Assembly (NCBI RefSeq): GCF_004137085.1
Contig: NZ_QYBC01000001.1
Coordinates: 248,001 to 312,000, forward strand
Direction of reading: 5' to 3'
DNA length: 64,000 nucleotides
Source: Lichenibacterium ramalinae
GTDB lineage: Bacteria > Pseudomonadota > Alphaproteobacteria > Rhizobiales > Beijerinckiaceae
A program made the position numbers and the translations under genes. The notes under the pieces are model-generated. The model made no database searches, was not told the origin of the DNA, and was given only the letters and a program-made list of their open reading frames with translations. Position 1 is the first letter of the stretch; each line of letters begins with the position of its first letter. Shown piece by piece: positions 1 through 8,622 of the stretch.

Positions 1-377
1 GATTTCGGGATGTCGTCGAAGCCCGCCCGCCGCCCCTCGGCGTCGTAGGGATGACACCAGCCCCGGTTGTCGGCGAAGACCCAGAAGGCGTCCCGGTCGA
101 GCATGCTGAGGTCGGCCACGACATTGACCAGCACGCCGGCGCACCCCTCCTCGAGCAGCGCCCGCGTCAGGTGGTGGTGGTCGATCACGTAGGGGCGCTT
201 CTTCGGGCCGAGCAGGACCGGGATCATGTGCCGGCCGAGCCATTCGGCGCGGTCGCCGTCGGGCCGCTCGCTCCAGTCCCGGCGCTTCTCCGCCACCTCG
301 CGGAAGCCGACCGTCACCTGCGTGGGTCGGAGTTCGGCGATCGGCACCGTCTGAAGCAGGGGTTCGCGGGTCGACAT
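1..377 (-). CDS. ParB-like nuclease-domain protein, 3' end cut by window edge
   Basis: The first 125 codons of a minus-strand gene are present. The reading frame starts at an ATG (377-375) and runs off the left edge. The N-terminus MSTREPLLQTVPIAELRPTQ followed by VIDHHHLTRALLEEG resembles the small ParB-like family Pfam calls ParBc_2, in which a conserved IDxHHxxxAL motif is diagnostic. Members are stand-alone and do not carry the DNA-binding domain of true ParB, so a role in partitioning should not be assumed. A second ATG lies 7 nt upstream but is out of frame. The family assignment is from remembered motifs, and the C-terminus is not visible. Confidence 0.75.
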   Translation of the reverse strand, partial: MSTREPLLQTVPIAELRPTQVTVGFREVAEKRRDWSERPDGDRAEWLGRHMIPVLLGPKKRPYVIDHHHLTRALLEEGCAGVLVNVVADLSMLDRDAFWVFADNRGWCHPYDAEGRRAGFDDIPK

Positions 378-412
378 GGGCCATCCTGGACTAAGCTTGG
401 CCTCACTCCCTA

Positions 413-1414
413 TCAGGGCTGGCCGAACCTGTCGCGCCAGGCCGGCAGGGCGCCGGGGAAGGGCAGCGCCGCCGCCGCGAAGACACCCCGCGCCACCGCC
501 CGGGCCAGCGTCTCGGCCGCCAGCGCGCCGATCTCGGTGAGGTCGCGCGCCGTGACCGGGCGCGGGGTCAGCCCCGTCGCCGCCGCGAAGACGACGTCGC
601 CGTCGAGCGCCGCATGGGCGGGCCGCAGCGCCAGGGCGAGGCCGCCCTGGGCCACCACGGCGAGGCGCTTGCACTGCGCCTTGGTGAGGGGCGCGTCGGT
701 CGCCACCACGCAGATGGTGGTGTTCTCGGGCCGGTCACCCTTGGTGCGGAACGGGGGGGCGCCCGCGGGGCCGGAGCGCGGCAGGCCGAGGCCGCCGAAC
801 TCGGCGTCGCGCTCGTAGGGGGCGGCCCAGAAATGCGGGCCGTCGCCCACCGTGGCCTGTCCCAGCGCGTTGACGGCGGCGAGGGCACCGACGCGGTAGC
901 CCCGGGGCGTGACGGCGCTCGCCGAGCCGAGCCCGCCCTTGAGGTCCGCCGTGGTGGCGCCGAGCCCCGCCCCGACGCTGCCGAGCGCGAAGTGCGGCCC
1001 CGCCGCTGCCACGGCCGCGTGGCCGAGGTCCCAATAGGGCGGGCGGCGGCCCCAGGCCTTGTCGCCGCCGTTGGCGAGATCGAACAGCACCGCGCCCGGC
1101 ACGATGGGCACGCGCGCCGCCCCGACGGCGAAACCCCGACCCTGCGCCGCCAGGGCCGCCATGGCGCCGCCCATGCCGTCGAGCCCGAAAGCGGATCCGC
1201 CCGACAGCACCAGGGCGTCGACGCCCTCGACCGTCATCTCGGGTTCGAGCAGCGCCGTGTCGCGCACGCCGGGCGCGCCGCCGTGAATGGCGATGGAAGC
1301 GGTGGCCGGCCGGTCGAACACGACGGCGGTCAGGCCGGAGGCGAGGCGCCCGTCATCGGCGTGCCCGACCCGCAGGCCCGGCACGTCCGTGATGAGGTTG
1401 CGCGTGGCGGCCAA
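413..1414 (-). CDS. P1 (S58/DmpA) family aminopeptidase, self-processing
   Basis: A 333-aa protein with the hallmarks of P1-family N-terminal-nucleophile hydrolases (DmpA aminopeptidase, NylC). It opens with NLITDVPGLRVGHAD, has a central SGGSAFGLDG at about 71-80, and carries ENTTICVVATDAPL at 230-243. In this family the precursor cleaves itself before the Thr/Ser of that motif, here probably between N231 and T232, and the freed residue becomes the nucleophile. The substrate (N-terminal amino acids, D-amino-acid esters or amides) cannot be read from sequence. The frame begins at TTG 1414; a non-ATG start is plausible because the conserved N-terminus begins only four residues later. The gene lies 15 nt after the stop of the upstream exported-protein gene, so the two may be co-transcribed. 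Confidence 0.88.
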   Translation of the reverse strand: MAATRNLITDVPGLRVGHADDGRLASGLTAVVFDRPATASIAIHGGAPGVRDTALLEPEMTVEGVDALVLSGGSAFGLDGMGGAMAALAAQGRGFAVGAARVPIVPGAVLFDLANGGDKAWGRRPPYWDLGHAAVAAAGPHFALGSVGAGLGATTADLKGGLGSASAVTPRGYRVGALAAVNALGQATVGDGPHFWAAPYERDAEFGGLGLPRSGPAGAPPFRTKGDRPENTTICVVATDAPLTKAQCKRLAVVAQGGLALALRPAHAALDGDVVFAAATGLTPRPVTARDLTEIGALAAETLARAVARGVFAAAALPFPGALPAWRDRFGQP

Positions 1415-1429
1415 GGCGGCGGGGCCGCC

Positions 1430-1897
1430 TCAGTACTTGCGGCGCAGCACGACCTCGCGGCGGATATGGCGGTAGTGGCGCACAGGCGCGCAGACCGGCT
1501 CGCGGCCGAATTCTCGCGCATAATCGGCGCGGTAGACGTTCATGGCTTCGTCGCCATCGTGGTCGGCGGGAACGCCCGGGCCCTGCCAGGGATAGCCGCC
1601 GTCCCAGCCGGCGCGGGTGCGGAACCGGTCGCCGATCCGGTAGGCGCCCGGGCCCTGCCAACCGGTGCGGTAGCGGCAATAGACCTCGGCATCCCAGCGG
1701 AAGGTCGCGAGGTGGTGCGCCTTCCTCTCGATGTCCGCGTAGGTCGTGTCGTAATGGGCGTAGTTCAGCTTCCAATAGGGATAGTCGCCGTTGGCGATCA
1801 GCGGCGAGGTGGCGCTGGCCGGCGACGCCGCGGCCAGGAGGGTGGTGGCCACGAGGGCCGGGAACCAGTGACGCAAGCTCATCTCCCGCGCGGCCAT
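1430..1897 (-). CDS. Hypothetical exported protein
   Basis: 155 aa. Residues 1-30 form a classical signal peptide: a short basic start, the hydrophobic run FPALVATTLLAA and an ASA cleavage site. The mature part is rich in Tyr, Trp, Arg and Gly and has repeated GW/GY-Q-GPG segments (TGWQGPGAYRIGDRFRTRAGW, then GGYPWQGPG), but I do not recognise a named family. It is probably periplasmic. An alternative ATG five codons downstream would shorten only the signal peptide. The gene is divergent from ccdA and immediately precedes the P1 peptidase on the same strand. Confidence 0.6.
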   Translation of the reverse strand: MAAREMSLRHWFPALVATTLLAAASPASATSPLIANGDYPYWKLNYAHYDTTYADIERKAHHLATFRWDAEVYCRYRTGWQGPGAYRIGDRFRTRAGWDGGYPWQGPGVPADHDGDEAMNVYRADYAREFGREPVCAPVRHYRHIRREVVLRRKY

Positions 1898-2108
1898 GCG
1901 GCCGACTCGCCCATTTGACGCCGAATACCTTCATCTAACGCCGAAGCGCCCCGTCCCGCCGCACGGATTCGCCCGGCGCCCACACGAATCCCGCGACGTG
2001 TCGCACCGCCGCAACGGTGGGACGCGGTCCGGCCGGCACCGCCCGTGCGGCGGGCGGCTCCGCGGCGAAGACCTCGCCTGTTCGCCGCCGATCCTCTACG
2101 GATCCTCC

Positions 2109-2840
2109 ATGCCCAGTTCCGTGTCGTTCCCGGCCGCGCTGATCGCCGGCCTCGTCTCCTTCCTCAGCCCCTGCGTGCTGCCCCTGGTGCCGCCCTACCT
2201 GTGCTTCATGGCGGGGACCACGCTGGAAGAGTTGCAGGGCGGCGACGCAGGCCGCTCGCGCCGCGGCGCGCTGCTGGCCAGCCTGCTCTTCGTGGCGGGC
2301 TTCTCCACCGTCTTCGTCGCCCTCGGCGCCACGGCCTCGGCCTTCGGCACGCTGTTGCGCCAGCACGGCGAGGCCCTGTCGATCGTGGCGGGCCTCGGCA
2401 TCATCGTCATGGGGCTGCACTTCATCGGCCTGTTCCGGCTGGGCCTCCTCTATCGGCAGGCCCGCGTCGAGGTGCAGCGTCCGCCGGGGCTGTGGAGCGC
2501 CTATGCGATGGGGCTGGCCTTCGCCTTCGGCTGGACGCCCTGCATCGGGCCGATCCTCGCCGCCATCCTGGCGGTGGCGGGCTCCCAGGCGACGGTGGGC
2601 AGCGGCGCGGCGCTGCTGCTCGCCTATTCGGCCGGGCTCGGCCTGCCCTTCGTGCTGGCGGCCGTCGCCATCGGGACCTTCACGACCTTCCTGCGCGGTT
2701 TCAGGCGCCACTTCGCCACCATGGAGAAGCTCGCCGGGGCCGCCCTGGTGCTGACCGGCATCGCCTTCCTGTCGGGCGGCATGCAGAGCCTGTCGTTCTG
2801 GATCATCGAGACGTTTCCGGGCCTGGCACGGCTGGGCTGA
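2109..2840 (+). CDS. ccdA: CcdA-family cytochrome c biogenesis/thiol-reduction membrane protein
   Basis: 243 aa with about six transmembrane segments. It moves reducing equivalents from cytoplasmic thioredoxin across the inner membrane for cytochrome c maturation and periplasmic disulfide reduction. The two redox cysteines are in the expected places: LSPCVLPLVPPYLCF near the start of TM1 and FGWTPCIGPIL at the start of TM4. The frame is open 71 codons upstream, but the ATG at 2109 begins exactly at the family N-terminus and gives the usual length of 220-245 aa. The 3' end overlaps the end of the convergent prpE gene by 38 nt. No thioredoxin-like partner is visible nearby. Confidence 0.92.
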   Translation: MPSSVSFPAALIAGLVSFLSPCVLPLVPPYLCFMAGTTLEELQGGDAGRSRRGALLASLLFVAGFSTVFVALGATASAFGTLLRQHGEALSIVAGLGIIVMGLHFIGLFRLGLLYRQARVEVQRPPGLWSAYAMGLAFAFGWTPCIGPILAAILAVAGSQATVGSGAALLLAYSAGLGLPFVLAAVAIGTFTTFLRGFRRHFATMEKLAGAALVLTGIAFLSGGMQSLSFWIIETFPGLARLG

Positions 2841-4758
2841 CGGCGGGCCGCTCCGCCGGCAGGCCCCGGGCCAGAAGGGCGAGGCCGATCTCGTCCAGCG
2901 TCGCCGGGTCCTCGATGGTGGCGGGCAGCGCCCAGTCCGCCCCGTCGGCGATGCGCTTCATCGTGCCCCGCAGGATCTTGCCCGAGCGGGTCTTGGGCAA
3001 CCGGTCGACCGCCACGGCCAGCTTGAAGGCCGCCACCGGCCCGATGCGCTCGCGCACCAGCGCCACGACCTCGCCCTCGACGGCGGCACGGGGCCGGGCC
3101 GAGCCGGCCTTCAGCACCAGGAAGCCGAGCGGCACCTCGCCCTTCAGGGCGTCGCTCATGCCGATCACGGCGCATTCCGCCACATCGGGATGGGCCGCCA
3201 GCACCTCCTCCATGCCACCGGTCGACAGGCGGTGGCCCGCCACGTTGATGATGTCGTCGGTGCGGCCCATCACCCAGACGTAGCCGTCGGCGTCGACCGT
3301 GCCGGCATCGCCGGTCTCGTAATGGCCCGGGAAGGCCGACAGGTAGCTGTCCACCATCCTCCCGTCCTGTCCCCACAGCGTCGGCAGGGCGCCGGGCGGC
3401 AGCGGCAGCGCGATCACCAGCGCCCCCATGGTGCCGGGCGGCACCTCGGCGCCCGCCTCGTCGACGGCCTTGAGGGCGAAGCCCGGCATCGGCACGGTGG
3501 GCGAGCCCGCCTTGGTGGGCAGCAGCCCGAGGCCCGCCGGGTTGCCGGCGATGCACCAGCCCGTCTCGGTCTGCCACCAATGGTCCACCACGGGCAGGCC
3601 GAAGCCCTGCTCGGCCCATCGCACCGTGGTGGGATCGGCCCGCTCCCCGGCGAGGAACAGCGTGCGGAGGCGCGACAGGTCGTGGTGGCGCCGCAGCACG
3701 CCGTCGGGGTCCTCCTTGCGGATGGCGCGGAAGGCCGTCGGGGCGGTGAAGAAGGCCGCGACGCCATGGTCGGCGCAGACGCGCCAGACGGCGCCGGCGT
3801 CGGGCGTGCCGACCGGCTTGCCCTCGTAGAGCACGCTGGTGGCACCGTGGATCAGCGGGCCGTAGACGATGTAGCTGTGGCCCACCACCCAGCCGATGTC
3901 GGAGGCCGTGAAGAAGGCCTCCCCGGGCGCGACGCCGTAGAGGTTCGGCATGGACCAGGCCAGCGCCACCGCATAGCCGCCGGTGTCGCGCACCACGCCC
4001 TTGGGCAGGCCGGTCGTGCCCGACGTGTAGAGGATGTAGAGGGGGTCGGTGGCCTTCACCTCCACGCAGGCCGCCCGCATCCCGGCCCGTTCGGCCGCCG
4101 CCACCGCCTCGGCCCAATCGCGGTCGCGCCCCGGGACGAGGCCCGCCGGCGCCTGCGGCCGCTGCCAGACGAGGCAGCGGGCGGGCGCGTGGCGGGCGAG
4201 GCGCAGGGCCTCGTCGAGCAGCGGCTTGTAGGGCACGATGCGGGCCGGCTCGACCCCGCAGGACGCGGTGAGGACCAGCTTGGGCGCGGCGTCGTCGATG
4301 CGCTTGGCGAGTTCGGCCGCGGCGAAGCCGCCGAACACCACCGAATGGACGGCGCCGATCCGCGCGCAGGCCAGCATGGCGAAGACCGCCTGCGGGATCA
4401 TCGGCATGTAGAGGACGACGCGGTCGCCGTATCCCACGCCCTCGGCCGCCAGCACGGCCGCCAGGGTCGCCACCGTGTCGCGCATCTCGCCGTAGGTGAA
4501 GCGCGACACCGCCCCGGTGACGGGGCTGTCGTGGATCAGGGCGACCTGGTCGCGGCGCGCGCCGTCGGCGTGGCGGTCGAGCGCGTTGTGGCAGATGTTC
4601 AGCGTGGCATCGGGGAACCAGCGGCCGTAGGGGCCCGACGCCGGATCGAAGATGCGGTCGGGCGGGCGGATCCAGTCGACGGCCCGGGCCGCCTCGCGCC
4701 AGAAGGCCTCCGGGTCGCGGCGCCAGGCGGCATGGACCTCGGCATAACGGCTCGCCAT
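2803..4758 (-). CDS. prpE: Propionate-CoA ligase (PrpE/ACSS3-like)
   Basis: 651-aa cytoplasmic AMP-forming acyl-CoA synthetase. It carries the acetyl/propionyl-CoA synthetase N-terminal domain (start MASRYAEVHAAWRRDPEAFW), the P-loop-like YTSGTTGLPKGVV, the hinge region and the catalytic-lysine motif TRSGKILRGTMKRI near the C-terminus. The overall pattern, including VVFGGFAAAELAKRIDDA, fits PrpE better than acetyl-CoA synthetase. The substrate is therefore probably propionate, though acetate activity cannot be excluded. The chosen ATG has a purine-rich ribosome site (GGGAGGGAG) just upstream; the frame is open for 31 more codons without family similarity. The gene is convergent with ccdA, overlapping it by 38 nt. 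Confidence 0.9.
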   Translation of the reverse strand: MASRYAEVHAAWRRDPEAFWREAARAVDWIRPPDRIFDPASGPYGRWFPDATLNICHNALDRHADGARRDQVALIHDSPVTGAVSRFTYGEMRDTVATLAAVLAAEGVGYGDRVVLYMPMIPQAVFAMLACARIGAVHSVVFGGFAAAELAKRIDDAAPKLVLTASCGVEPARIVPYKPLLDEALRLARHAPARCLVWQRPQAPAGLVPGRDRDWAEAVAAAERAGMRAACVEVKATDPLYILYTSGTTGLPKGVVRDTGGYAVALAWSMPNLYGVAPGEAFFTASDIGWVVGHSYIVYGPLIHGATSVLYEGKPVGTPDAGAVWRVCADHGVAAFFTAPTAFRAIRKEDPDGVLRRHHDLSRLRTLFLAGERADPTTVRWAEQGFGLPVVDHWWQTETGWCIAGNPAGLGLLPTKAGSPTVPMPGFALKAVDEAGAEVPPGTMGALVIALPLPPGALPTLWGQDGRMVDSYLSAFPGHYETGDAGTVDADGYVWVMGRTDDIINVAGHRLSTGGMEEVLAAHPDVAECAVIGMSDALKGEVPLGFLVLKAGSARPRAAVEGEVVALVRERIGPVAAFKLAVAVDRLPKTRSGKILRGTMKRIADGADWALPATIEDPATLDEIGLALLARGLPAERPAVSPAVPGPETSR

Positions 4759-4911
4759 CCCGGCTCCCTCCCGATCCGGCCGTGATCCCGGCCTTGCCCG
4801 CCAACGTGCGGCGGGAGACGCCAGCTTGCGGCAGGGGCCGCCACGACGCAATCGGGCGCGGTGTTGCGGCAGGGCTCCGAACGCGGGGCGACGTGGGATC
4901 GTCGGGAGCGC

Positions 4912-4935
4912 CCTTCTCCCGCTGGCGGGAGAAGG
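4912..4935. repeat. REP-like extragenic palindrome
   Basis: A perfect inverted repeat with 11-nt arms (CCTTCTCCCGC / GCGGGAGAAGG) around TG lies between prpE and the ABA4-like gene. The following bases (GTGGCGCGGCGCC) extend the pattern I know from dispersed palindromic units in GC-rich alphaproteobacteria. It could also work as a terminator for the ABA4-like gene, whose stop is 40 nt away. Confidence 0.6.
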
Positions 4936-4974
4936 TGGCGCGGCGCCGTCGACCTCAATCCGGAGCCCTGGGTG

Positions 4975-5412
4975 TCACGGGCGCGCCGGGACGCGCCGGC
5001 CCGGGAGCGTCCTGACGCCCAGGAACAGCAGGAGGCCGATCGGCCCGGCCAGGAAGGTGAGGGCGAGGCAGGGCAGCAGGAGCCAGTGCGGCACGCCGCG
5101 CCGTCCGGCATCCTCGGCCTCCCAGGCGCCGGTCCACAGGTCGAGGGCCAGGTAGTGGACCCAGCCGACCAGCATCACGTGCGGGTCCGAGAAGGCGCGG
5201 GCGAGGCCCGACAGGGTCGTGAGGTCGGGGGCGGGCCCGCCCGCCCGGGCCAGGGCCAGCCCCACCATCACGGCATAGCCGACCGCCATAGCGGCCGCGA
5301 CGACGCGGGCGGACGCCACCAGCGCCGGGCGGGCGAGGGGCGCGAGGCAGAGGGCCAGCCAGCCGACGAGCGGCAGGGCATTGGCCAGCGCGAAGAGTTG
5401 GTCGTCCGACAT
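4975..5412 (-). CDS. ABA4-like (DUF4281) membrane protein
   Basis: 145 aa with four predicted membrane segments. The family signature is clear: DPHVMLVGWVHYLALDLWTG at about residues 80-100, then WLLLPCLALTFLAGPIGLLL near the C-terminus. Plant ABA4 is needed for neoxanthin formation; the bacterial members have no established function. I chose MSDDQLFALAN as the start because upstream residues in the frame are not membrane-like. The methyltransferase gene is 85 nt upstream on the same strand, so an operon is possible. Confidence 0.85.
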   Translation of the reverse strand: MSDDQLFALANALPLVGWLALCLAPLARPALVASARVVAAAMAVGYAVMVGLALARAGGPAPDLTTLSGLARAFSDPHVMLVGWVHYLALDLWTGAWEAEDAGRRGVPHWLLLPCLALTFLAGPIGLLLFLGVRTLPGRRVPARP

Positions 5413-5497
5413 CGCCGTCGCGCCTTCCGGACCGGAGCCAGCCCGTTGTCGCAACGGCGCGATGGGCCGGCGGTTCCCCGCCGGCCGGGCCGCGCCC

Positions 5498-6121
5498 TCA
5501 CGCGGGCCGGCGGCCCGTGACGGCCAGCAGCGGATCCCCGCCCCCGTCGCGGGCGAGCGGCCGGGCCGCCCTCACCTGCGCGAAGCCCGCACTCTGAAGG
5601 TAGAACGACACGAGGTCGGCGTGGTCGATACCAGACTGCCAGATCGCCACCGCCTTGGTGGGGAAGCAGCGGTCCGAGACCGTGACGACGATGGGCGCCC
5701 CGGGCACGAGGCACCGCAGCACCTCGCCGAAGACCGCCACGGGGTGTTCGAGGTACTGGACCGAGACGCAGCAGGCGGCACCGTCGAGGCTGGCGGTGGC
5801 CAGCGGCAGGGCGGGGTCGGCGTTGAGGTCCTGCACGATGCGGCGCGCGAGGCGCGGGTTGGCGTCGAGTTCGGCGCGGTTGAGCCCGAGGCCCACGACC
5901 TCGCCGTAGGCGACGTCGGCCGGCAGGTGGCTGATCCAGCTCGACATCAGGTCCAGCAGCCGGTCGCCCGGCGCGAAGGTCGCCCGGTAGAGGGCGGTCA
6001 CGGCCGCGATGGCGCGGTCGTCGATGTGGGCGACGAAGCGCGGCGACCCGTAGAAGAGCGGGTCGGGCGCGGCGTCGTGCTTGGCGAAAGCCCAGGCGGG
6101 AAAGTCGGGAGTGTCCGTCAT
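5498..6121 (-). CDS. Class I SAM-dependent methyltransferase-like protein
   Basis: 207 aa. The Rossmann core is recognisable: RLLDLMSSWISHLP replaces the usual glycine-rich motif I, an acidic strand end gives VVGLGLNRAEL, and LDGAACCVSVQYLEHP occupies the motif IV position. The C-terminal FPTKAVAIW...GSGID-like portion matches a widespread bacterial methyltransferase family of unknown substrate. Motif I is weak (DLMSSW instead of DxGxGxG), so SAM binding is inferred from overall pattern. The start ATG 6121 sits before MTDTPDFPAWAF. It is divergent from fbp, with 134 nt between the starts. Confidence 0.75.
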   Translation of the reverse strand: MTDTPDFPAWAFAKHDAAPDPLFYGSPRFVAHIDDRAIAAVTALYRATFAPGDRLLDLMSSWISHLPADVAYGEVVGLGLNRAELDANPRLARRIVQDLNADPALPLATASLDGAACCVSVQYLEHPVAVFGEVLRCLVPGAPIVVTVSDRCFPTKAVAIWQSGIDHADLVSFYLQSAGFAQVRAARPLARDGGGDPLLAVTGRRPA

Positions 6122-6255
6122 GGGACGGTGACGCGGTGCCGTCCCGCACCGTTCGCGGGACATATCGTCCCGGTGCGCCCCGACCAGGAGAGGCGCGCCG
6201 CCGGCCCGCCGTTGTGTTAACGCAGCATCACGGAATCATAGCGGGAGCGGACGAC

Positions 6256-7251
6256 ATGGCTGGTGAACTTCTGGCAGCTTATCTCGACGACTGGGCCGGC
6301 ACGGATGCGCAGCGGCGCGACGTCGCCGCCACCGTGATGGCGCTGACGGACGCCTGCCGGGCCATCTCGGTCCTGGTGGCGCAGGGCAACCTCGAGCAGA
6401 ACCTCGGCGCCGCCGTGACCGAGAACGTCCAGGGCGAGACGCAGAAGGCGCTCGACGATCTCACCGACCGCATGTTGATCGAGGCCTGCCGCAAGGCGCC
6501 GGTCGCCGCCGTCGCCTCCGAGGAGGACGAGCACCCCGTGCCGGGCAACCCGCAGGGCGCGAGCCTCCTCGTCGCCTTCGACCCGCTCGACGGCTCGTCC
6601 AACATCGACATCAACGTGTCGATCGGCACGATCTTCTCGGTGCTGCCGGTGAAGCCGGGCGCCGACCCGGTGTCGGTCGAGGCCTTCCTGCAGCCGGGCC
6701 GCAACCAGCTCGCCGCCGGCTACGTCCTCTACGGCCCCCAGACCACGCTCGTCATGACGGTCGGGGCCGGCGCCGTCTGCTTCACGCTCGACCGCCGGCG
6801 CGACGCCTTCGTGCTGACGCACGACAGGCTGGAGGTGCCGCACGCCACCAAGGAATTCGCCATCAACATGGCCAACCAGCGCCACTGGCCGAAGCCCGTG
6901 CAGCGCTACATCGACGAATGCCTGAAAGGCGCCGAGGGCGGCCGCGGCGAGAACACCAACATGCGCTGGGTGGCGTCGCTGGTCGCGGACTGCAACCGGG
7001 TGCTGATCCGCGGCGGCGTGTACCTGTACCCGGGCGATGCGCGGCCTGGCTATGCCGAGGGGCGCATCCGCGTGCTCTACGAAGCGTCCCCCATCGCCTT
7101 CGTGGTGGAGCAGGCGGGCGGCGAAGCCGTGACGGGCGCGGGCGAGAAGATCATGGACATCGTGCCCGCCCGGCTGCACCAGCGCGCTTCGCTGATCTTC
7201 GGCTCGCGCGACGAGATCGCCCGCATCGAGGAGCACCACGCGGCGGCCTGA
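6256..7251 (+). CDS. fbp: Fructose-1,6-bisphosphatase, class I
   Basis: 331-aa cytoplasmic enzyme that hydrolyses fructose 1,6-bisphosphate to fructose 6-phosphate in gluconeogenesis (and in the Calvin cycle where present). Metal-binding motifs are intact: ASEEDEH, then FDPLDGSSNIDINVSIGTIF, and the sugar-phosphate site GGVYLYPGD...RVLYEASPIAFVVEQAGG. The length is typical. The ATG at 6256 follows GCGGGAGCGG and starts the family N-terminus; 40 open codons upstream have no similarity. No other Calvin-cycle gene lies nearby, so a gluconeogenic role is the safer reading. Confidence 0.95.
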   Translation: MAGELLAAYLDDWAGTDAQRRDVAATVMALTDACRAISVLVAQGNLEQNLGAAVTENVQGETQKALDDLTDRMLIEACRKAPVAAVASEEDEHPVPGNPQGASLLVAFDPLDGSSNIDINVSIGTIFSVLPVKPGADPVSVEAFLQPGRNQLAAGYVLYGPQTTLVMTVGAGAVCFTLDRRRDAFVLTHDRLEVPHATKEFAINMANQRHWPKPVQRYIDECLKGAEGGRGENTNMRWVASLVADCNRVLIRGGVYLYPGDARPGYAEGRIRVLYEASPIAFVVEQAGGEAVTGAGEKIMDIVPARLHQRASLIFGSRDEIARIEEHHAAA

Positions 7252-7275
7252 CGGCCGGGGCGCCGCGACGGCGCG

Positions 7276-8493
7276 TCACGCACCCCGGCGGCCCCGCCAT
7301 TCCGACGCATAGAAGAGCAACGCCAGGACCGGCAGGGCGATGCCGATCGCGGATGCCAACGGCCAGCCGCCGGCCGCGAAGGCCCATCCCCCGGCGGCGG
7401 ACCCGACCGCGCCGCCGAGGAAGAAGAAGGCCATGAACATGCCGTTGAGCCGCGCGCGATAGTCCGCGCCGACGGAGAAGATGGCGCGCTGGCTCAGCAC
7501 CAGGTTGGCGGTGACGCCGAAGTCGAGCAGGATGGCGGCCGCCACCAGCAGGCCCAGCGCCAGCGGCGTGCCGGGCGTCGCCGCATGGGTCAGGCCGAAG
7601 CTCGCCGCCGCCAGCACCATGGCGCCGCCCGTCGCCGGGCGGATCCAGCCCCGGTCGGCCGCGCGTCCGGCCAGCGGCGCCGCGACGGCCCCGGCGACGC
7701 CCGCCAGCGCGAAGAGCGCGATCCCGGCCTGCGACAGGTGATACGGCGGCCCGGCCAGCAGCAGCGGCGTCGTGGTCCAGAACAGCGAGAAGGCGCCGAA
7801 CAGGCAGAACTGGTAGGCGGCGCGGCGGCGCAGTAGCGGCATGGTGCGGGCGAGGTGCAGCATGGAGGCCAGCAACGCCCCATAGGCCAGGCGCTGCGCC
7901 GGGACGCGCTGCGGCAGGGCGCGGTGCAGCACCGCCATCAGCACCACCATGATGGCGGTGGAGCCGAAGAACACCGCATGCCACGACGACACCTGGGCGA
8001 CGAAGCTCGCAGCCGGCCGCGACAGCATGATGCCGAGCATGAGCCCGCTCATGACGTTGCCGACCACCTGGCCGCGCTTCGCCTCGGGGGCGAGATGGGC
8101 CGCGAAGGGCACGAGGATTTGCACGGCGACGGAGCCCAACCCGATCATCAAGGCGGCCGGCAGGAACACCGCGGCGCTCGGGGCCAGGGCCGCGGCGAGC
8201 AGCGCGACCGTGGCCAGCGCCGTCACGGCGAGGGTCAGCCGCCGGTTCTCGACGAGGTCGCCGAGCGGCACGATGAAGAGCAGCCCGGCGCCGTAGCCGA
8301 GCTGCGTCATGGTGACGATGAGCCCCGCTCCGGCATGCGACAGGCCGAGCGAGGTGCTGATCGGCCCCGCCAGCGGCTGGGCGTAGTAGAGGTTGGCGAC
8401 GATGAGGCCGCAGGTCACGGCGAGCAGCATCGTGATGCGGCGCGGCACGGCATCGGGGAGCGCCGTGTCGGACGCGGTGGTCAGCGAGGACAA
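7276..8493 (-). CDS. MFS transporter (arabinose-efflux/YnfM-like)
   Basis: About 405 aa with 12 predicted transmembrane helices. MFS signatures include GLIVANLYYAQPLAGPIS in TM1, YGAGLLFIVPLGDLVENRR (motif A variant) between TM2 and TM3, and a second-half FMAFFFLGGAVGSAAGGWAF. This places it among efflux-type MFS proteins of COG2814; the substrate is unknown. The frame opens at GTG 8523, but TTG 8493 has a strong ribosome site (GGAGG, 7 nt upstream) and starts MSSLTTASDTAL, so I prefer it. Convergent with fbp; only 24 nt separate the two stops. Confidence 0.88.
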   Translation of the reverse strand: MSSLTTASDTALPDAVPRRITMLLAVTCGLIVANLYYAQPLAGPISTSLGLSHAGAGLIVTMTQLGYGAGLLFIVPLGDLVENRRLTLAVTALATVALLAAALAPSAAVFLPAALMIGLGSVAVQILVPFAAHLAPEAKRGQVVGNVMSGLMLGIMLSRPAASFVAQVSSWHAVFFGSTAIMVVLMAVLHRALPQRVPAQRLAYGALLASMLHLARTMPLLRRRAAYQFCLFGAFSLFWTTTPLLLAGPPYHLSQAGIALFALAGVAGAVAAPLAGRAADRGWIRPATGGAMVLAAASFGLTHAATPGTPLALGLLVAAAILLDFGVTANLVLSQRAIFSVGADYRARLNGMFMAFFFLGGAVGSAAGGWAFAAGGWPLASAIGIALPVLALLFYASEWRGRRGA

Positions 8494-8622
8494 GGGCAGG
8501 CCTCCGGGCGGGGTCGGATGCACCTGCGGTGGACTGCCGGCGGCCGCCCGTCAACCCGCGGCCCCGGGATCGCAGCCATGCGGCATCGCGCCGTGACGGA
8601 TCCCGGGCCGAGCGCCGGCGGC

